Positions 50,566 to 59,461 of a stretch of DNA of 64,000 bases are shown here, piece by piece; the stretch's first letter is position 1, and the number at the start of each line of letters is the position of its first letter. This DNA comes from [Clostridium] symbiosum (GTDB taxonomy: Bacteria; Bacillota; Clostridia; Lachnospirales; Lachnospiraceae). The stretch is taken from contig CP143946.1 in the NCBI GenBank assembly GCA_036419695.1, forward strand, positions 662,501 through 726,500. Direction: 5' to 3'. The notes below the pieces were generated by a model. It searched no databases. It was not told where the DNA came from and saw only the letters and a program-made list of their open reading frames with translations. A program made the position numbers and the translations under genes.

Positions 50566-51585
50566 TTAATCGTTCAATTCCTGAAGCTGCTCTTTCAGTT
50601 CTTTCAGGGCAGCGGAAAATCTGGTGGATACGGCTCCCGGGTTACCCCTTAGCAGTCCTCTACGGTAGAAGTGATGGAAGCTGTTTTTCGGCAGCAGGTC
50701 GTGACGCCGCTGTGTTACTTCCTCTAACTGGCCTGTAAGCAGAGCCAGCTTCTCACGTGTATTCTCCCGGACGGCAGCCAGCCGTTCGGCTGAAACTTCT
50801 TTGGCGGCGGCCAGCTTCTCGGCTGAAACTTCTTTGGCGGCGGCCAGTCTCCCGGCTGAAACTTCTTTGGCGGCAGCCAGTCTCCCGGCCGTCTCCTCTC
50901 TGGCGGCAGCCAGTATTTCAACCGTTTCTTCTTTTGCACTGGCCAGCCGTTCAGCCGTTCCTTCCCTGACGGCAGAGACGTGTTCGGCCGCCTCTTCCTT
51001 CAGCGCTGCAATGCGGGCCTGGAGATCCTCCATCTCCGCCTTCAGCTTTGTCATGGCCTCCAAAGACTTTCCGAGAGCCAGAGCCTCCTTCGTGGACTCG
51101 TAGGCGTCGGCAGTGAACAGGACGGTCATGGCGAAAACGCAGAACAGCAGGATATTAGGGTTAAAGTTGAGCACAATCCTGGAGATGGGTTCGTGAATTA
51201 ATTCTGTCATTAGTATCGTGAGAAAGCCCCAGGCGATGGAAGAGGACAGGCAGATATATCCGTGTATCTGGAATTTCTGGTTACTGTAATCCCAGTAACG
51301 GATTTTAAAAAGCTGCTCCATCACATATCCGGTCACATATTCGAGCGCGGTAGCGGCGATCACGCCGGAGATATACACGAGAAACAGGTTATTTTTAAAC
51401 GGCAGGGAAACCCACAGCATCATGACGGCCCCGGAGCCATAGAGCGGCAGCATGGGAATGCGGAGGAAGCCCCGGTTTACAAAGTGTCTTTGTTTCAGTG
51501 AAACGTAGATGGACTCAAAAATCCACCCAAAGAAACAATATATATAGAAGAAGGCCAACCATTGGTACCAATTATAAGTATACAT
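50566..51585 (-). CDS. CmpB-type membrane protein with C-terminal hendecad coiled coil
   Basis: About 339 residues from ATG 51585 (GGGAGTG upstream; the frame reaching 51807 has no good ribosome site and overlaps the riboswitch promoter). Residues 1-150 carry five membrane segments of the putative type-IV ABC permease family (ABC_trans_CmpB, PF06541): FFGWIFESIYVSLKQRHFVNRG and LEYVTGYVMEQLF. Residues ~165-300 are a charged helix with tandem 11-residue repeats such as AAAKEVSAERL and AAAKEVSAEKL, encoded by nearly identical 33-base units. A cytoplasmic coiled coil is expected. Function unknown. Confidence 0.8.
   Translation of the reverse strand: MYTYNWYQWLAFFYIYCFFGWIFESIYVSLKQRHFVNRGFLRIPMLPLYGSGAVMMLWVSLPFKNNLFLVYISGVIAATALEYVTGYVMEQLFKIRYWDYSNQKFQIHGYICLSSSIAWGFLTILMTELIHEPISRIVLNFNPNILLFCVFAMTVLFTADAYESTKEALALGKSLEAMTKLKAEMEDLQARIAALKEEAAEHVSAVREGTAERLASAKEETVEILAAAREETAGRLAAAKEVSAGRLAAAKEVSAEKLAAAKEVSAERLAAVRENTREKLALLTGQLEEVTQRRHDLLPKNSFHHFYRRGLLRGNPGAVSTRFSAALKELKEQLQELND
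50790..50900 (-). repeat. 33-bp tandem repeats encoding 11-residue units
   Basis: Units of the form GGCTGAAACTTCTTTGGCGG plus 13 bases repeat about three times almost exactly, with decayed copies on both sides to about 50960. Each adds one hendecad to the coiled coil. Recent expansion or contraction is likely. Confidence 0.8.
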
Positions 51586-51800
51586 AAAATCACTCCCGGT
51601 TTCTGCCCCGTATCGGGCGGTTATGATGATTTCTGTCGTATTATGACAATCACTGGAATCTTTTCTATCATATATAATTTTTCCCACAAGTTCAAGGGGT
51701 CGTTTAAAATAATGGACGAAAGAAAAATTCCATACGGGTCGTCCAAAGATAAAAATACAAGAAAGGACTTGCCGGGGTTGTGCTTTTTCCCGTAATAAAC

Positions 51801-51829
51801 TTGACAAATGGAGGTTCCTCTGTTACGAT
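51801..51829 (+). promoter_or_regulatory. Promoter of the manganese-riboswitch / P-type ATPase transcript
   Basis: TTGACA (51801-51806), a 17-base spacer and TACGAT (51824-51829). Transcription would start near 51836, immediately before the riboswitch. Confidence 0.65.
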
Positions 51830-51847
51830 AGGAAAACAATTGAAAAA

Positions 51848-51972
51848 CACCCGTGAGGGAGTAGTAAGCGCAGTATGCGTGGCAAGTCAACATACTGACC
51901 GGATTCGGTCTGGCTTGTCTTAAATAACGAGACTCATGTATAGCTTTTTAGCCGTACACCAGTCTTTTTTTA
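51848..51972 (+). promoter_or_regulatory. yybP-ykoY type (manganese) riboswitch with terminator
   Basis: The conserved stretches GAGGGAGTAG (51855-51864), AAGTCAACATACTGACC (51884-51900) and TTAAATAACGAGACTCATGTA (51920-51940) fit the yybP-ykoY motif, a manganese-sensing riboswitch. The downstream gene is a P-type cation ATPase, the commonest partner. AGACT (51930-51934) pairs with AGTCT (51961-51965) before a T run, giving the expression-platform terminator. Confidence 0.75.
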
Positions 51973-51981
51973 TTTTCAAGA

Positions 51982-52025
51982 AGATCCATGTATGGCCTGG
52001 AGGGCTGTATTTGGGTCTTTTTTTA
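51982..52025 (+). terminator. Second terminator hairpin before the P-type ATPase
   Basis: AGATCCATGTATGGCC pairs with GGCTGTATTTGGGTCT (with G-U pairs and a mismatch), followed by seven T. It lies between the riboswitch terminator and the ribosome site, so the transcript faces two terminators in series. Confidence 0.75.
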
Positions 52026-52056
52026 TTCATTCTATAATCAAAGGAGGTAACCTGGT

Positions 52057-54771
52057 ATGAGTGAATTTACAAGAAACAGAGAGGAGCTGCTGGTCTGCCT
52101 TAAGAGTGATCCAGGCAGAGGACTGACAGAGGAACAGGTAAAGAAAAACAGGGAGGTTTACGGCGCAAACCGATTTACAAGGGAAAAACCGGAATCTCTT
52201 TTTCACAGAATCCTGGAGGCATCTTCCGAGCCTATGATTATCATGCTGATTCTCGCCGGTTTTATTACCCTGGGAGTCAATGTAACGAGATATTACACCG
52301 GAGGTGAGGCCGACTTTCTGGAATGTGCCGGTATCTTTGCCGCCATTTCCCTGTCCGTCGTGATTACGGTATTTATGGAGGGCAAAAGTGCAAAAGCCTT
52401 CGAAACCCTGAGCCGGATTGGCGAGGATGCACAGGTAAGAGCCATGCGGAATGGGGAAATCAGAATGATTCCGCAAAAGGAGGTGGTGGCCGGTGATATC
52501 CTGTACATAGAGACAGGTGATAAACTGCCCGCGGACGGAAGACTTTTGGAGAGCACGGCGCTGATGGCGGACGAATCGGCCCTGACCGGTGAGAGTATGC
52601 CTGTGAAAAAAGACGCGCAGGCCGTATTTACCGATGAAAAGACGCCGGTTGCCGAGCGCAGCAATATGCTCTACTCGGGATGCTTTATCACGGAGGGCAG
52701 CGGCAGGATGGTGGTGACCGGAGTCGGTGATCATACGGAATTCGGAAAAATAGCAGGGGAGCTTTCTTCCGTAGACAAAAGTACGACGCCGCTTCAGGAG
52801 AAGATGGCCCGCCTGGGAAAAAACATTACGGTCCTGGGAACCACCGCGGCCGCGGCCGTTTTTCTTCTCCAGCTTTTTATCTTTATCTCAAATGGCACAG
52901 CGTCGCTTGATACGGTTTCGGAGGCGTTTATCACCAGTATTGTCCTGATAGTCGCGGCTGTGCCGGAGGGCCTGCCGACCATCGTCGCCGTATCCCTGGC
53001 GATCAATATCATCAAGATGTCCAAACAGAACGCTCTGGTGAAGAAAATGATCGCCTGCGAGACAGTCGGCTGCATCAATGTGATTTGTTCCGATAAGACC
53101 GGAACCCTGACAAAAAATAAAATGACGGTGACGGATGTGTTTTTTCATGGGACGCTGGTAAAGCCGGATGAACTGACGGATTGCGATCTGCTGGAAAACT
53201 TCTGCATCAACTCCACCGCGGATCTTAGGCAGGAAGACGGGCGGATGGAATTCATCGGTAATCCGACGGAATGTTCCCTCCTGGCGGCTGCCGGAAAAGC
53301 GGGATATGATTACAGGAAGCTGCGTTCCGGCGCAGAGATTCTCCACAGATACCCATTTACCTCGGAGAGCAAAAATATGACAACCGTGATCGCGGACGGC
53401 AAAGTCTGTCTTGCTTACAGCAAGGGCAGCCCGGAAAAAATTATGTCCATGTGCGGGATGGGAGAGAAAGAGCGGCAGGAGGCGGAGGCACAGATTGTGG
53501 AATTTCAGTCAAAAGCCTGCCGCGTCATTGGATTTGCCCATAAGAACCTGGACATGGAACCCAATTTTGAAACGGAGCGGGCCGGAATTGAATCGGAGAT
53601 GGTGTTCGACGGGTTTGCGGCAATCACAGATCCGCTTAGGAATGATGTATATCAGGCGGCTGTGCGCTGCCGTGCGGCGGGCATCGACCTGAAAATGCTG
53701 ACCGGCGACAATATTGTGACGGCCAGGGCGATTGCAGGGGAGCTGGGCCTTCTCGATAATGCCCACACGGCCGTGGAAGCGGGCGAGATAGAAGGACTTT
53801 CGGAGCAGGAACTGGCCGCAGCGATTCCGGGAATCAGCGTAATCGCCAGGAGTACGCCCGTCATCAAGATGAGGGTGGTAAATACGCTCAAATCGCTTGG
53901 TAATGTGGTGGCGGTTACCGGAGACGGCATCAACGACGCTCCGGCCATTAAAAACGCAGACGTCGGAGTGGCAATGGGGATTTCGGGTACGGAAGTGTCC
54001 AAAGAGGCCAGTGACATTGTCCTGCTGGACGACAGCTTTTCCACAATCGTGAAGGCCGTCCAGTGGGGACGCGGAATCTACGAAAATTTCCAGCGTTTCA
54101 TCCAGTTCCAGCTCACGGTGAACCTGTCCTCGGTCATCGTAGTGCTGGCGTCCATTCTCTCCGGATTTACGGCTCCCTTTACGGCGCTCCAGCTTTTATG
54201 GATTAATATTATTATGGACGGCCCGCCTGCGCTGACACTGGGACTGGAGCCGATCAGGGGTGATCTGATGGACCGGAAACCCACAGGGCGCGATTCCAAC
54301 ATCGTTTCACGCGGAATGCTCAAAAGGATTCTGGTCAACGGTATTTTTATATCCGTGGTATTTATGGCCCAGCACTGGACTAATTTTCTCGGAGGGACGC
54401 AGGAGCAGCTCCCTACCATCCTGTTTACGCTGTTTGTGGTGCTCCAGTTGTTCAACGCCTTTAACAGCCGCGAACTGGGTAATAAAAGCATCTTAAAGAA
54501 TGTGGCCACCAACCGGCTGATGCTGGGAGTTTTCGCCCTGACCTTCGGGCTGCAGGTTGTCATCACGCAGTATGGCGGCGCGTTTTTCGGCACGGTGCCG
54601 CTTCCCGGGTTCATGTGGGTGCGGATTGTGCTTCTGGGAGGTTCCGTGATACTCATATCGGAGCTGGCAAAGGTCCGGTATAAAATCTTTTCTTCCTGGA
54701 AAAACTGTAAGAAAAAGGAACCGGAAAGAAAGGTGGAACTAAAATGGTCAGGGAATTGGAAGAAAATGTAA
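52057..54771 (+). CDS. P-type cation-translocating ATPase (calcium/manganese type)
   Basis: 904 residues of the P2 (calcium-pump-like) ATPase class, with N- and C-terminal cation-ATPase domains. Motifs: LTGES in the actuator domain, PEGLP in membrane helix 4, phosphorylation site CSDKTGTLTKN (Asp346), MLTGDN and the hinge GDGINDAPAIKNADVGVAMG. It exports a divalent cation; the manganese-type riboswitch upstream points to manganese, possibly calcium as well. AAAGGAGGTAA precedes the ATG. Its stop overlaps the start of the cyclopropane synthase gene (TAATG), so the two are coupled. Confidence 0.93.
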   Translation: MSEFTRNREELLVCLKSDPGRGLTEEQVKKNREVYGANRFTREKPESLFHRILEASSEPMIIMLILAGFITLGVNVTRYYTGGEADFLECAGIFAAISLSVVITVFMEGKSAKAFETLSRIGEDAQVRAMRNGEIRMIPQKEVVAGDILYIETGDKLPADGRLLESTALMADESALTGESMPVKKDAQAVFTDEKTPVAERSNMLYSGCFITEGSGRMVVTGVGDHTEFGKIAGELSSVDKSTTPLQEKMARLGKNITVLGTTAAAAVFLLQLFIFISNGTASLDTVSEAFITSIVLIVAAVPEGLPTIVAVSLAINIIKMSKQNALVKKMIACETVGCINVICSDKTGTLTKNKMTVTDVFFHGTLVKPDELTDCDLLENFCINSTADLRQEDGRMEFIGNPTECSLLAAAGKAGYDYRKLRSGAEILHRYPFTSESKNMTTVIADGKVCLAYSKGSPEKIMSMCGMGEKERQEAEAQIVEFQSKACRVIGFAHKNLDMEPNFETERAGIESEMVFDGFAAITDPLRNDVYQAAVRCRAAGIDLKMLTGDNIVTARAIAGELGLLDNAHTAVEAGEIEGLSEQELAAAIPGISVIARSTPVIKMRVVNTLKSLGNVVAVTGDGINDAPAIKNADVGVAMGISGTEVSKEASDIVLLDDSFSTIVKAVQWGRGIYENFQRFIQFQLTVNLSSVIVVLASILSGFTAPFTALQLLWINIIMDGPPALTLGLEPIRGDLMDRKPTGRDSNIVSRGMLKRILVNGIFISVVFMAQHWTNFLGGTQEQLPTILFTLFVVLQLFNAFNSRELGNKSILKNVATNRLMLGVFALTFGLQVVITQYGGAFFGTVPLPGFMWVRIVLLGGSVILISELAKVRYKIFSSWKNCKKKEPERKVELKWSGNWKKM

Positions 54772-55916
54772 TGGTGAATTTTATGAAACGTTTTTCAGAG
54801 CACCCGTTTCTGATAAAGGTAGATGGAAAAGAATTCAGCGTCGGGGAGGGGGAGCCGGAATTTGCAGTCAGCATCAAGCACCCTATTCCGCTTACGAATC
54901 TGGCCTCCAGCACGTCGCTGGCGCTGGGGGAGGCATATATGGAAGGGGCCCTCGATATAGAGGGAGATCTCTACCACGCGCTGGATCATTTCCTGGGGCA
55001 GATGGGGAAATTCTCCACGGACAGGAAAGGGCTGAAAAAGCTCCTCTATCCGGCTCTGTCCCGGAAGAACCAGAAAACGGAAGTGACGAGCCACTACGAC
55101 ATTGGCAATGAATTTTATAAGCTCTGGCTGGATGAAACGATGAGCTATTCCTGCGGATATTTCAGGAATGAGGACGACACTCTGCAACAGGCCCAGGAAA
55201 ACAAGGTGGATTATATCCTGAGCAAGCTCTGCCTGAAAGAGGGAATGAGTCTTGTGGACATCGGGTGCGGCTGGGGATATCTGCTGATACGCGCCGCAAA
55301 ACAGTACCGCGTTAAGGGAACGGGAATTACCCTCAGCGAGGAACAATACCGTGAATTCTCCCGCCGGATCAGCGAGGAAGGACTGGAGGATCTGCTGACG
55401 GTAAAACTGATGGATTACCGGGATTTACCCGAGACGGGACTGAGCTTTGACAGGGCGGTAAGCGTCGGCATGGTGGAGCATGTGGGAAGAGGAAATTACC
55501 AGCTTTTTACGGACTGTGTAAACAGTGTCCTGAAACCGGGCGGCCTGTTTCTTCTCCACTTTATCAGCGGGTTGAAAGAGTATCCGGGAGATCCGTGGAT
55601 CAAAAAATATATATTCCCGGGCGGTGTCGTGCCGAGCCTCAGGGAAATGCTGTACTGCCTGTGCGAGGACAATTTTCACACGCTGGACGTGGAGAACCTG
55701 CGCCTGCATTATAATAAAACCCTCCGATGCTGGGAACATAATTACAGGGAACACATCGATGAGGTAAAGGAAATGTTTGACGAGAAGTTTGCCAGGATGT
55801 GGGAACTTTATCTCTGCTCCTGTGCGGCGACCTTCCACAACGGGATTATTGATCTGCATCAGATTCTTGTATCCAAAGGGGTAAATAATGAGCTGTCGCC
55901 GGTGCGGTGGTATTAG
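54771..55916 (+). CDS. cfa: Cyclopropane-fatty-acyl-phospholipid synthase
   Basis: About 381 residues. SAM-dependent methyltransferase that adds a methylene bridge to unsaturated acyl chains of membrane phospholipids. Motifs: VTSHYDIGNEFYKLWLDETMSYSC typical of the family, the SAM site VDIGCGWGYLL, GTGITLSEEQ, and VGMVEHVGRGNY. I start at ATG 54771, which overlaps the ATPase stop; the longer frame from 54744 lies inside the ATPase gene. Co-expression with a metal pump suggests a membrane-stress role. Confidence 0.92.
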   Translation: MVNFMKRFSEHPFLIKVDGKEFSVGEGEPEFAVSIKHPIPLTNLASSTSLALGEAYMEGALDIEGDLYHALDHFLGQMGKFSTDRKGLKKLLYPALSRKNQKTEVTSHYDIGNEFYKLWLDETMSYSCGYFRNEDDTLQQAQENKVDYILSKLCLKEGMSLVDIGCGWGYLLIRAAKQYRVKGTGITLSEEQYREFSRRISEEGLEDLLTVKLMDYRDLPETGLSFDRAVSVGMVEHVGRGNYQLFTDCVNSVLKPGGLFLLHFISGLKEYPGDPWIKKYIFPGGVVPSLREMLYCLCEDNFHTLDVENLRLHYNKTLRCWEHNYREHIDEVKEMFDEKFARMWELYLCSCAATFHNGIIDLHQILVSKGVNNELSPVRWY

Positions 55917-55933
55917 CTCTGGGCAGGACACAC

Positions 55934-55995
55934 ACTCGCGCAAAGATGTAATATGCCGCTATGCGTCTGCGCGAGTCCGGCCCACCGGGCTCTTT
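55934..55995 (+). terminator. Hairpins after cfa
   Basis: ACTCGCGCA (55934-55942) pairs with TGCGCGAGT (55968-55976); directly after it CCGGCCC/GGGC forms a second short stem before a T-rich stretch. Confidence 0.55.
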
Positions 55996-56152
55996 CCTCT
56001 CTGTTTTGGTAAAATATCTGCTAAATGATGATAAATTACCCTGTTAATCATTGGAATTGTATGGTATTCTAACTGCACTTGATGAAGATTTGCTTTTTGT
56101 TCCGATGTTTTTATAGTGAGGTGTTTTGAGTTGGAAGGTGGTATGGAGCCGG

Positions 56153-57001
56153 ATGATTACGAAGGATAGCGCCGATTTTACGGCGGTGGATGAGAATGAG
56201 ATTTTGATTTGTGAAGACAATTTTGCTTATTTTTCTCCCTCCGAGCCGTTGAAAGCTTTAATATCTAATTTTACTGTTACATTTCCGGAAAAGGGCGTTG
56301 TTTCTGAGGACTATACGGTCGTACCCCATGGAAGCGCGACACTTGTATTTACATATGAAGAGTCTGATGGAGGGAATCGCCTGCGGGGGCGGTTGTTTGG
56401 ACCGTCTTCCAGGCCGTATGCGGTGGGGAAGAGTGCGAATGAATGCAGCGTTATATTTATCATAGAATTTCAGCCGGCGGGGCTTTTTGTTTTTACGGGG
56501 ATGGGGCAGAATGAATTGACAGATAGAATAATTCCTTTTGAAACGATTGATCCTTCGTTGGATTCGTCTGTCAAAGAAATATTCCGCGATGCGGTGACGG
56601 CACGGGAATTACTCGGCAGCACCGAGCGCCTGCTTCTTTCCGTCCGGTGCTGCCGTTACCCGGATGAGTTTAGTCTGGCTGTCCGGCTGATCATAGAACA
56701 TTGTGGCAGCATCACTCCTAGAGAAATAGCAGAGAAGACCTTTTACAGTGAGCGGCATCTGAACCGGCTCTTCAATCAATTCCTGGGACTGAATATCAAA
56801 CACTTTTCAAGAATCGTGCGCATCAACAGAACCATCCATCTGCTTCACAATGCCAAAAACAGTATTTCCTTTATCTCGGAGGAATCCGGATTTTACGACA
56901 TCTCACATTATATCAGGGACTTTAAAGCGGTATGCGGCATCACCCCTCAGGAATATCGGAGCAACATGTCCGATTTTTACAGTGAGATAGCAAAATTTTA
57001 G
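56153..57001 (+). CDS. AraC family transcriptional regulator
   Basis: About 282 residues. The N-terminal part resembles the sensing domain common to AraC proteins of the DUF6597 kind (YFSPSEPLKALISNFTVTFP, VPHGSATLVFTYE). The C-terminal helix-turn-helix pair is clear: EKTFYSERHLNRLFNQFLG and SGFYDISHYIRDFKAVCGI-TPQEYR. Start uncertain: ATG 56153 or TTG 56126, neither with an ideal ribosome site. The VOC protein gene begins 30 bases downstream, probably in the same operon. Confidence 0.85.
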   Translation: MITKDSADFTAVDENEILICEDNFAYFSPSEPLKALISNFTVTFPEKGVVSEDYTVVPHGSATLVFTYEESDGGNRLRGRLFGPSSRPYAVGKSANECSVIFIIEFQPAGLFVFTGMGQNELTDRIIPFETIDPSLDSSVKEIFRDAVTARELLGSTERLLLSVRCCRYPDEFSLAVRLIIEHCGSITPREIAEKTFYSERHLNRLFNQFLGLNIKHFSRIVRINRTIHLLHNAKNSISFISEESGFYDISHYIRDFKAVCGITPQEYRSNMSDFYSEIAKF

Positions 57002-57031
57002 ATTATAATAGTAGAAAAAGGAGGTACTGAT

Positions 57032-57478
57032 ATGAGGTACGGAGGCACATTGATTGTGGTAAAAGATATGGCAAAATCAAGAAATTTCTACGAAAAAATA
57101 ATGCAACAAAAAGTAATTATGGACTTGGGAGAGCATATTTCATTAGAAAACGGTCTCAGCCTGCAGACCAATTACGAGGCAATCACAGGAACAGCGCTGC
57201 CCCTGAAATCAGAGGCCAATAACTTCCAGCTCTACTTTGAAGCCGAAAACATCGAAGAATGTGAGAAAAGACTGGATCAAACAGAAGACGTGGAATTCAT
57301 ACACCATCTGAAAGAATACCCGTGGGGCCAGCAAAGCATGCGCTTTTACGATCCGGACAAATACATCATAGAAGTTTCCGAGAGCATGGAAAGCGTAATA
57401 AAACGCTGCCTGAACCAGGGCCTGCCCATAGCGGAAATCTCAAAACGTACGAGTGTCGACAAAGTCGCCACTCTGTAG
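57032..57478 (+). CDS. VOC/glyoxalase superfamily protein
   Basis: 148 residues with the paired beta-alpha-beta-beta-beta pattern of the VOC superfamily (LIVVKDMAKSRNFYEKIM at the start, MRFYDPDKYIIEVSESME in the second half). It may bind or modify a small molecule, such as a drug or aldehyde. The C-terminal extension (QGLPIAEISKRTSVDK) looks like a short helix-turn-helix-like tail. AAAGGAGGT precedes the ATG. The upstream AraC gene may be its regulator. Confidence 0.8.
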   Translation: MRYGGTLIVVKDMAKSRNFYEKIMQQKVIMDLGEHISLENGLSLQTNYEAITGTALPLKSEANNFQLYFEAENIEECEKRLDQTEDVEFIHHLKEYPWGQQSMRFYDPDKYIIEVSESMESVIKRCLNQGLPIAEISKRTSVDKVATL

Positions 57479-57846
57479 AATTCATGGCATAACGCCATAA
57501 ATTCTAGTCACCGAAGGAAGATTTGAAATGAGGGTTACACCCTCAAACTCCTGATATAAGGAAAATATAGTTTGTCGACAAGCTGAAACTCCCCACTGGG
57601 AGTTTTTTTATCCTCCAACCCCATTTTTACGTCCACATATCCATAGTTCCCTCCAAGCCCATTCTTCTAACAGCGTGAAACACACAGCCGCTCCCGCTCA
57701 CCCCCGTCCCAATCATCATTCCCACTTGCATCATCCCGTTTTGTCATGTAGAATGGTGAGGTGGAAAGCAAATAAAGAATAAAACAGGCGTCGGAATTCC
57801 CAATTAACGGGGTTCTGTCCCTGATTTAAATCGAGGAGTTTATAAA
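57479..57846 (+). other. Spacer between the VOC and ABC-F genes
   Basis: Holds a hairpin at the VOC stop (GAATTCATGGC / GCCATAAATTC, 57479-57505), a small GAGGGTTACACCCTC stem and the terminator at 57586-57609. The remaining 230 bases are C-rich on the plus strand with no recognised gene or RNA. Confidence 0.5.
57586..57609 (+). terminator. Intrinsic terminator
   Basis: AAACTCCC and GGGAGTTT pair around a short loop, followed by seven T. Confidence 0.85.
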
Positions 57847-59403
57847 ATGAGTATTTTAAACGTAGAACATTTGAGCCACGGATTTGGCGACAGGGCAATT
57901 TTTCAGGATGTATCTTTCCGTTTGCTGAAAGGGGAGCATATCGGCCTGATCGGAGCGAACGGAGAAGGAAAATCCACGTTCATGAATATTATTACCGGCA
58001 AACTGCAGCCGGATGAGGGAAAAGTGGAGTGGGCGAAGAGAGTCCGCATCGGCTATCTGGATCAGCATACGGTACTGGAAAAGGGAATGACAATCCGTGA
58101 TGTTTTAAAGAACGCGTTCGCCTTCCTGTTTGAACTGGAGGGGCAGATGAACGACATCTGTGATCACCTGGGTGATGCGCCTGAGGATGAGATGAATGCG
58201 ATGATGGAAGAGCTGGGAACCATCCAGGATCTTCTGATGAACCATGACTTCTATTCCATTGATGCCAAGGTGGAGGAGGTCGGACGCGCCCTGGGACTTA
58301 CGGATATCGGTCTGGACAAGGATGTAACCGATCTGAGCGGAGGCCAGAGAACCAAGGTCCTTCTGGGCAAACTGCTCCTGGAGAAGCCGGATATCCTGCT
58401 TCTGGACGAGCCGACTAACTATCTGGATGTGCAGCATATTGAATGGCTGAAACGCTACCTGCTGGAATATGAGAATGCCTTTATTCTGATTTCCCATGAC
58501 ATTCCGTTCCTGAACAGCGTTATCAATATCATTTACCACATGGAAAACCAGCGCCTTGACCGGTATGTGGGAGATTATGATAAATTCCAGGAAGTGTACG
58601 AGGTTAAAAAGAGCCAGTTGGAAGCTGCCTATAAGAAACAGCAGCAGGAGATCTCCCAGCTCCAGGATTTCGTTGCACGCAATAAGGCCAGAGTTGCCAC
58701 GAGAAATATGGCGATGTCACGCCAGAAGAAGCTGGACAAGATGGATGTGATTGAGCTGGCGAGGGAAAAACCAAAGCCGGAATTCCATTTCCTGGAGGCA
58801 AGGGCCACGGGAAAATGTATTTTTGAGACCGAGAGACTGGTAATCGGATACGATGAGCCGCTCTCCAAACCGCTCGATCTCTATATGGAGCGCGGTGAGA
58901 AAATTGTGCTGACCGGCGCCAACGGAATTGGTAAAACCACGCTTTTGAAGAGCATTCTCGGCCTGATACCCGCCCTGGAGGGCAAGGTGACGTTGGGCGA
59001 CTATCTCTATATCGGATATTTTGAACAGGAGATGGCCCCGGGCAATACGACTACCTGTATTGAGGAAATATGGAAGGAATTCCCTTCCTATACCCAGTAC
59101 CAGGTTCGCTCCGCCCTGGCAAAATGCGGCCTGACCACCAAACATATCGAGAGCCAGGTCCGGGTTCTGAGCGGCGGCGAACAGGCGAAGGTAAGGTTAT
59201 GTAAACTGATTAACAGGGAGTCAAACCTGCTTCTTCTGGACGAGCCGACCAACCATCTGGATGTGGAGGCAAAGGAAGAGTTAAAACGCGCCCTGACGGA
59301 ATACAAGGGTAATATTGTTTTAATCTGCCATGAGCCCGACTTTTACGAAGGTTTTGCCACAAAAGTATGGGACTGCAGCCAGTGGAGCCTGAAAATCCAG
59401 TAA
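57847..59403 (+). CDS. ABC-F family ATPase
   Basis: 518 residues with two ABC cassettes and no membrane segments: Walker A GANGEGKST (residue ~36) and GANGIGKTT (~358), signatures LSGGQRTK and LSGGEQAK, Walker B LLLDEPTNYLD and LLLDEPTNHLD, and a charged linker (VKKSQLEAAYKKQQQEISQL) between them. ABC-F proteins act on the ribosome, either as translation factors or as antibiotic-resistance proteins. The sequence alone does not say which. GAGGAG precedes the ATG. No antibiotic-type leader peptide was found. Confidence 0.92.
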   Translation: MSILNVEHLSHGFGDRAIFQDVSFRLLKGEHIGLIGANGEGKSTFMNIITGKLQPDEGKVEWAKRVRIGYLDQHTVLEKGMTIRDVLKNAFAFLFELEGQMNDICDHLGDAPEDEMNAMMEELGTIQDLLMNHDFYSIDAKVEEVGRALGLTDIGLDKDVTDLSGGQRTKVLLGKLLLEKPDILLLDEPTNYLDVQHIEWLKRYLLEYENAFILISHDIPFLNSVINIIYHMENQRLDRYVGDYDKFQEVYEVKKSQLEAAYKKQQQEISQLQDFVARNKARVATRNMAMSRQKKLDKMDVIELAREKPKPEFHFLEARATGKCIFETERLVIGYDEPLSKPLDLYMERGEKIVLTGANGIGKTTLLKSILGLIPALEGKVTLGDYLYIGYFEQEMAPGNTTTCIEEIWKEFPSYTQYQVRSALAKCGLTTKHIESQVRVLSGGEQAKVRLCKLINRESNLLLLDEPTNHLDVEAKEELKRALTEYKGNIVLICHEPDFYEGFATKVWDCSQWSLKIQ

Positions 59404-59461
59404 CGCCGGAAAAACAGGAAGAACACCGTGCATCATTTTACGGAAGAGGAGGGGACGAGGG

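Noticed and set aside
50790..50960. Possible CRISPR array
   Set aside because: The 33-bp units are contiguous without spacers and are in frame with a coiled coil. They are coding tandem repeats.
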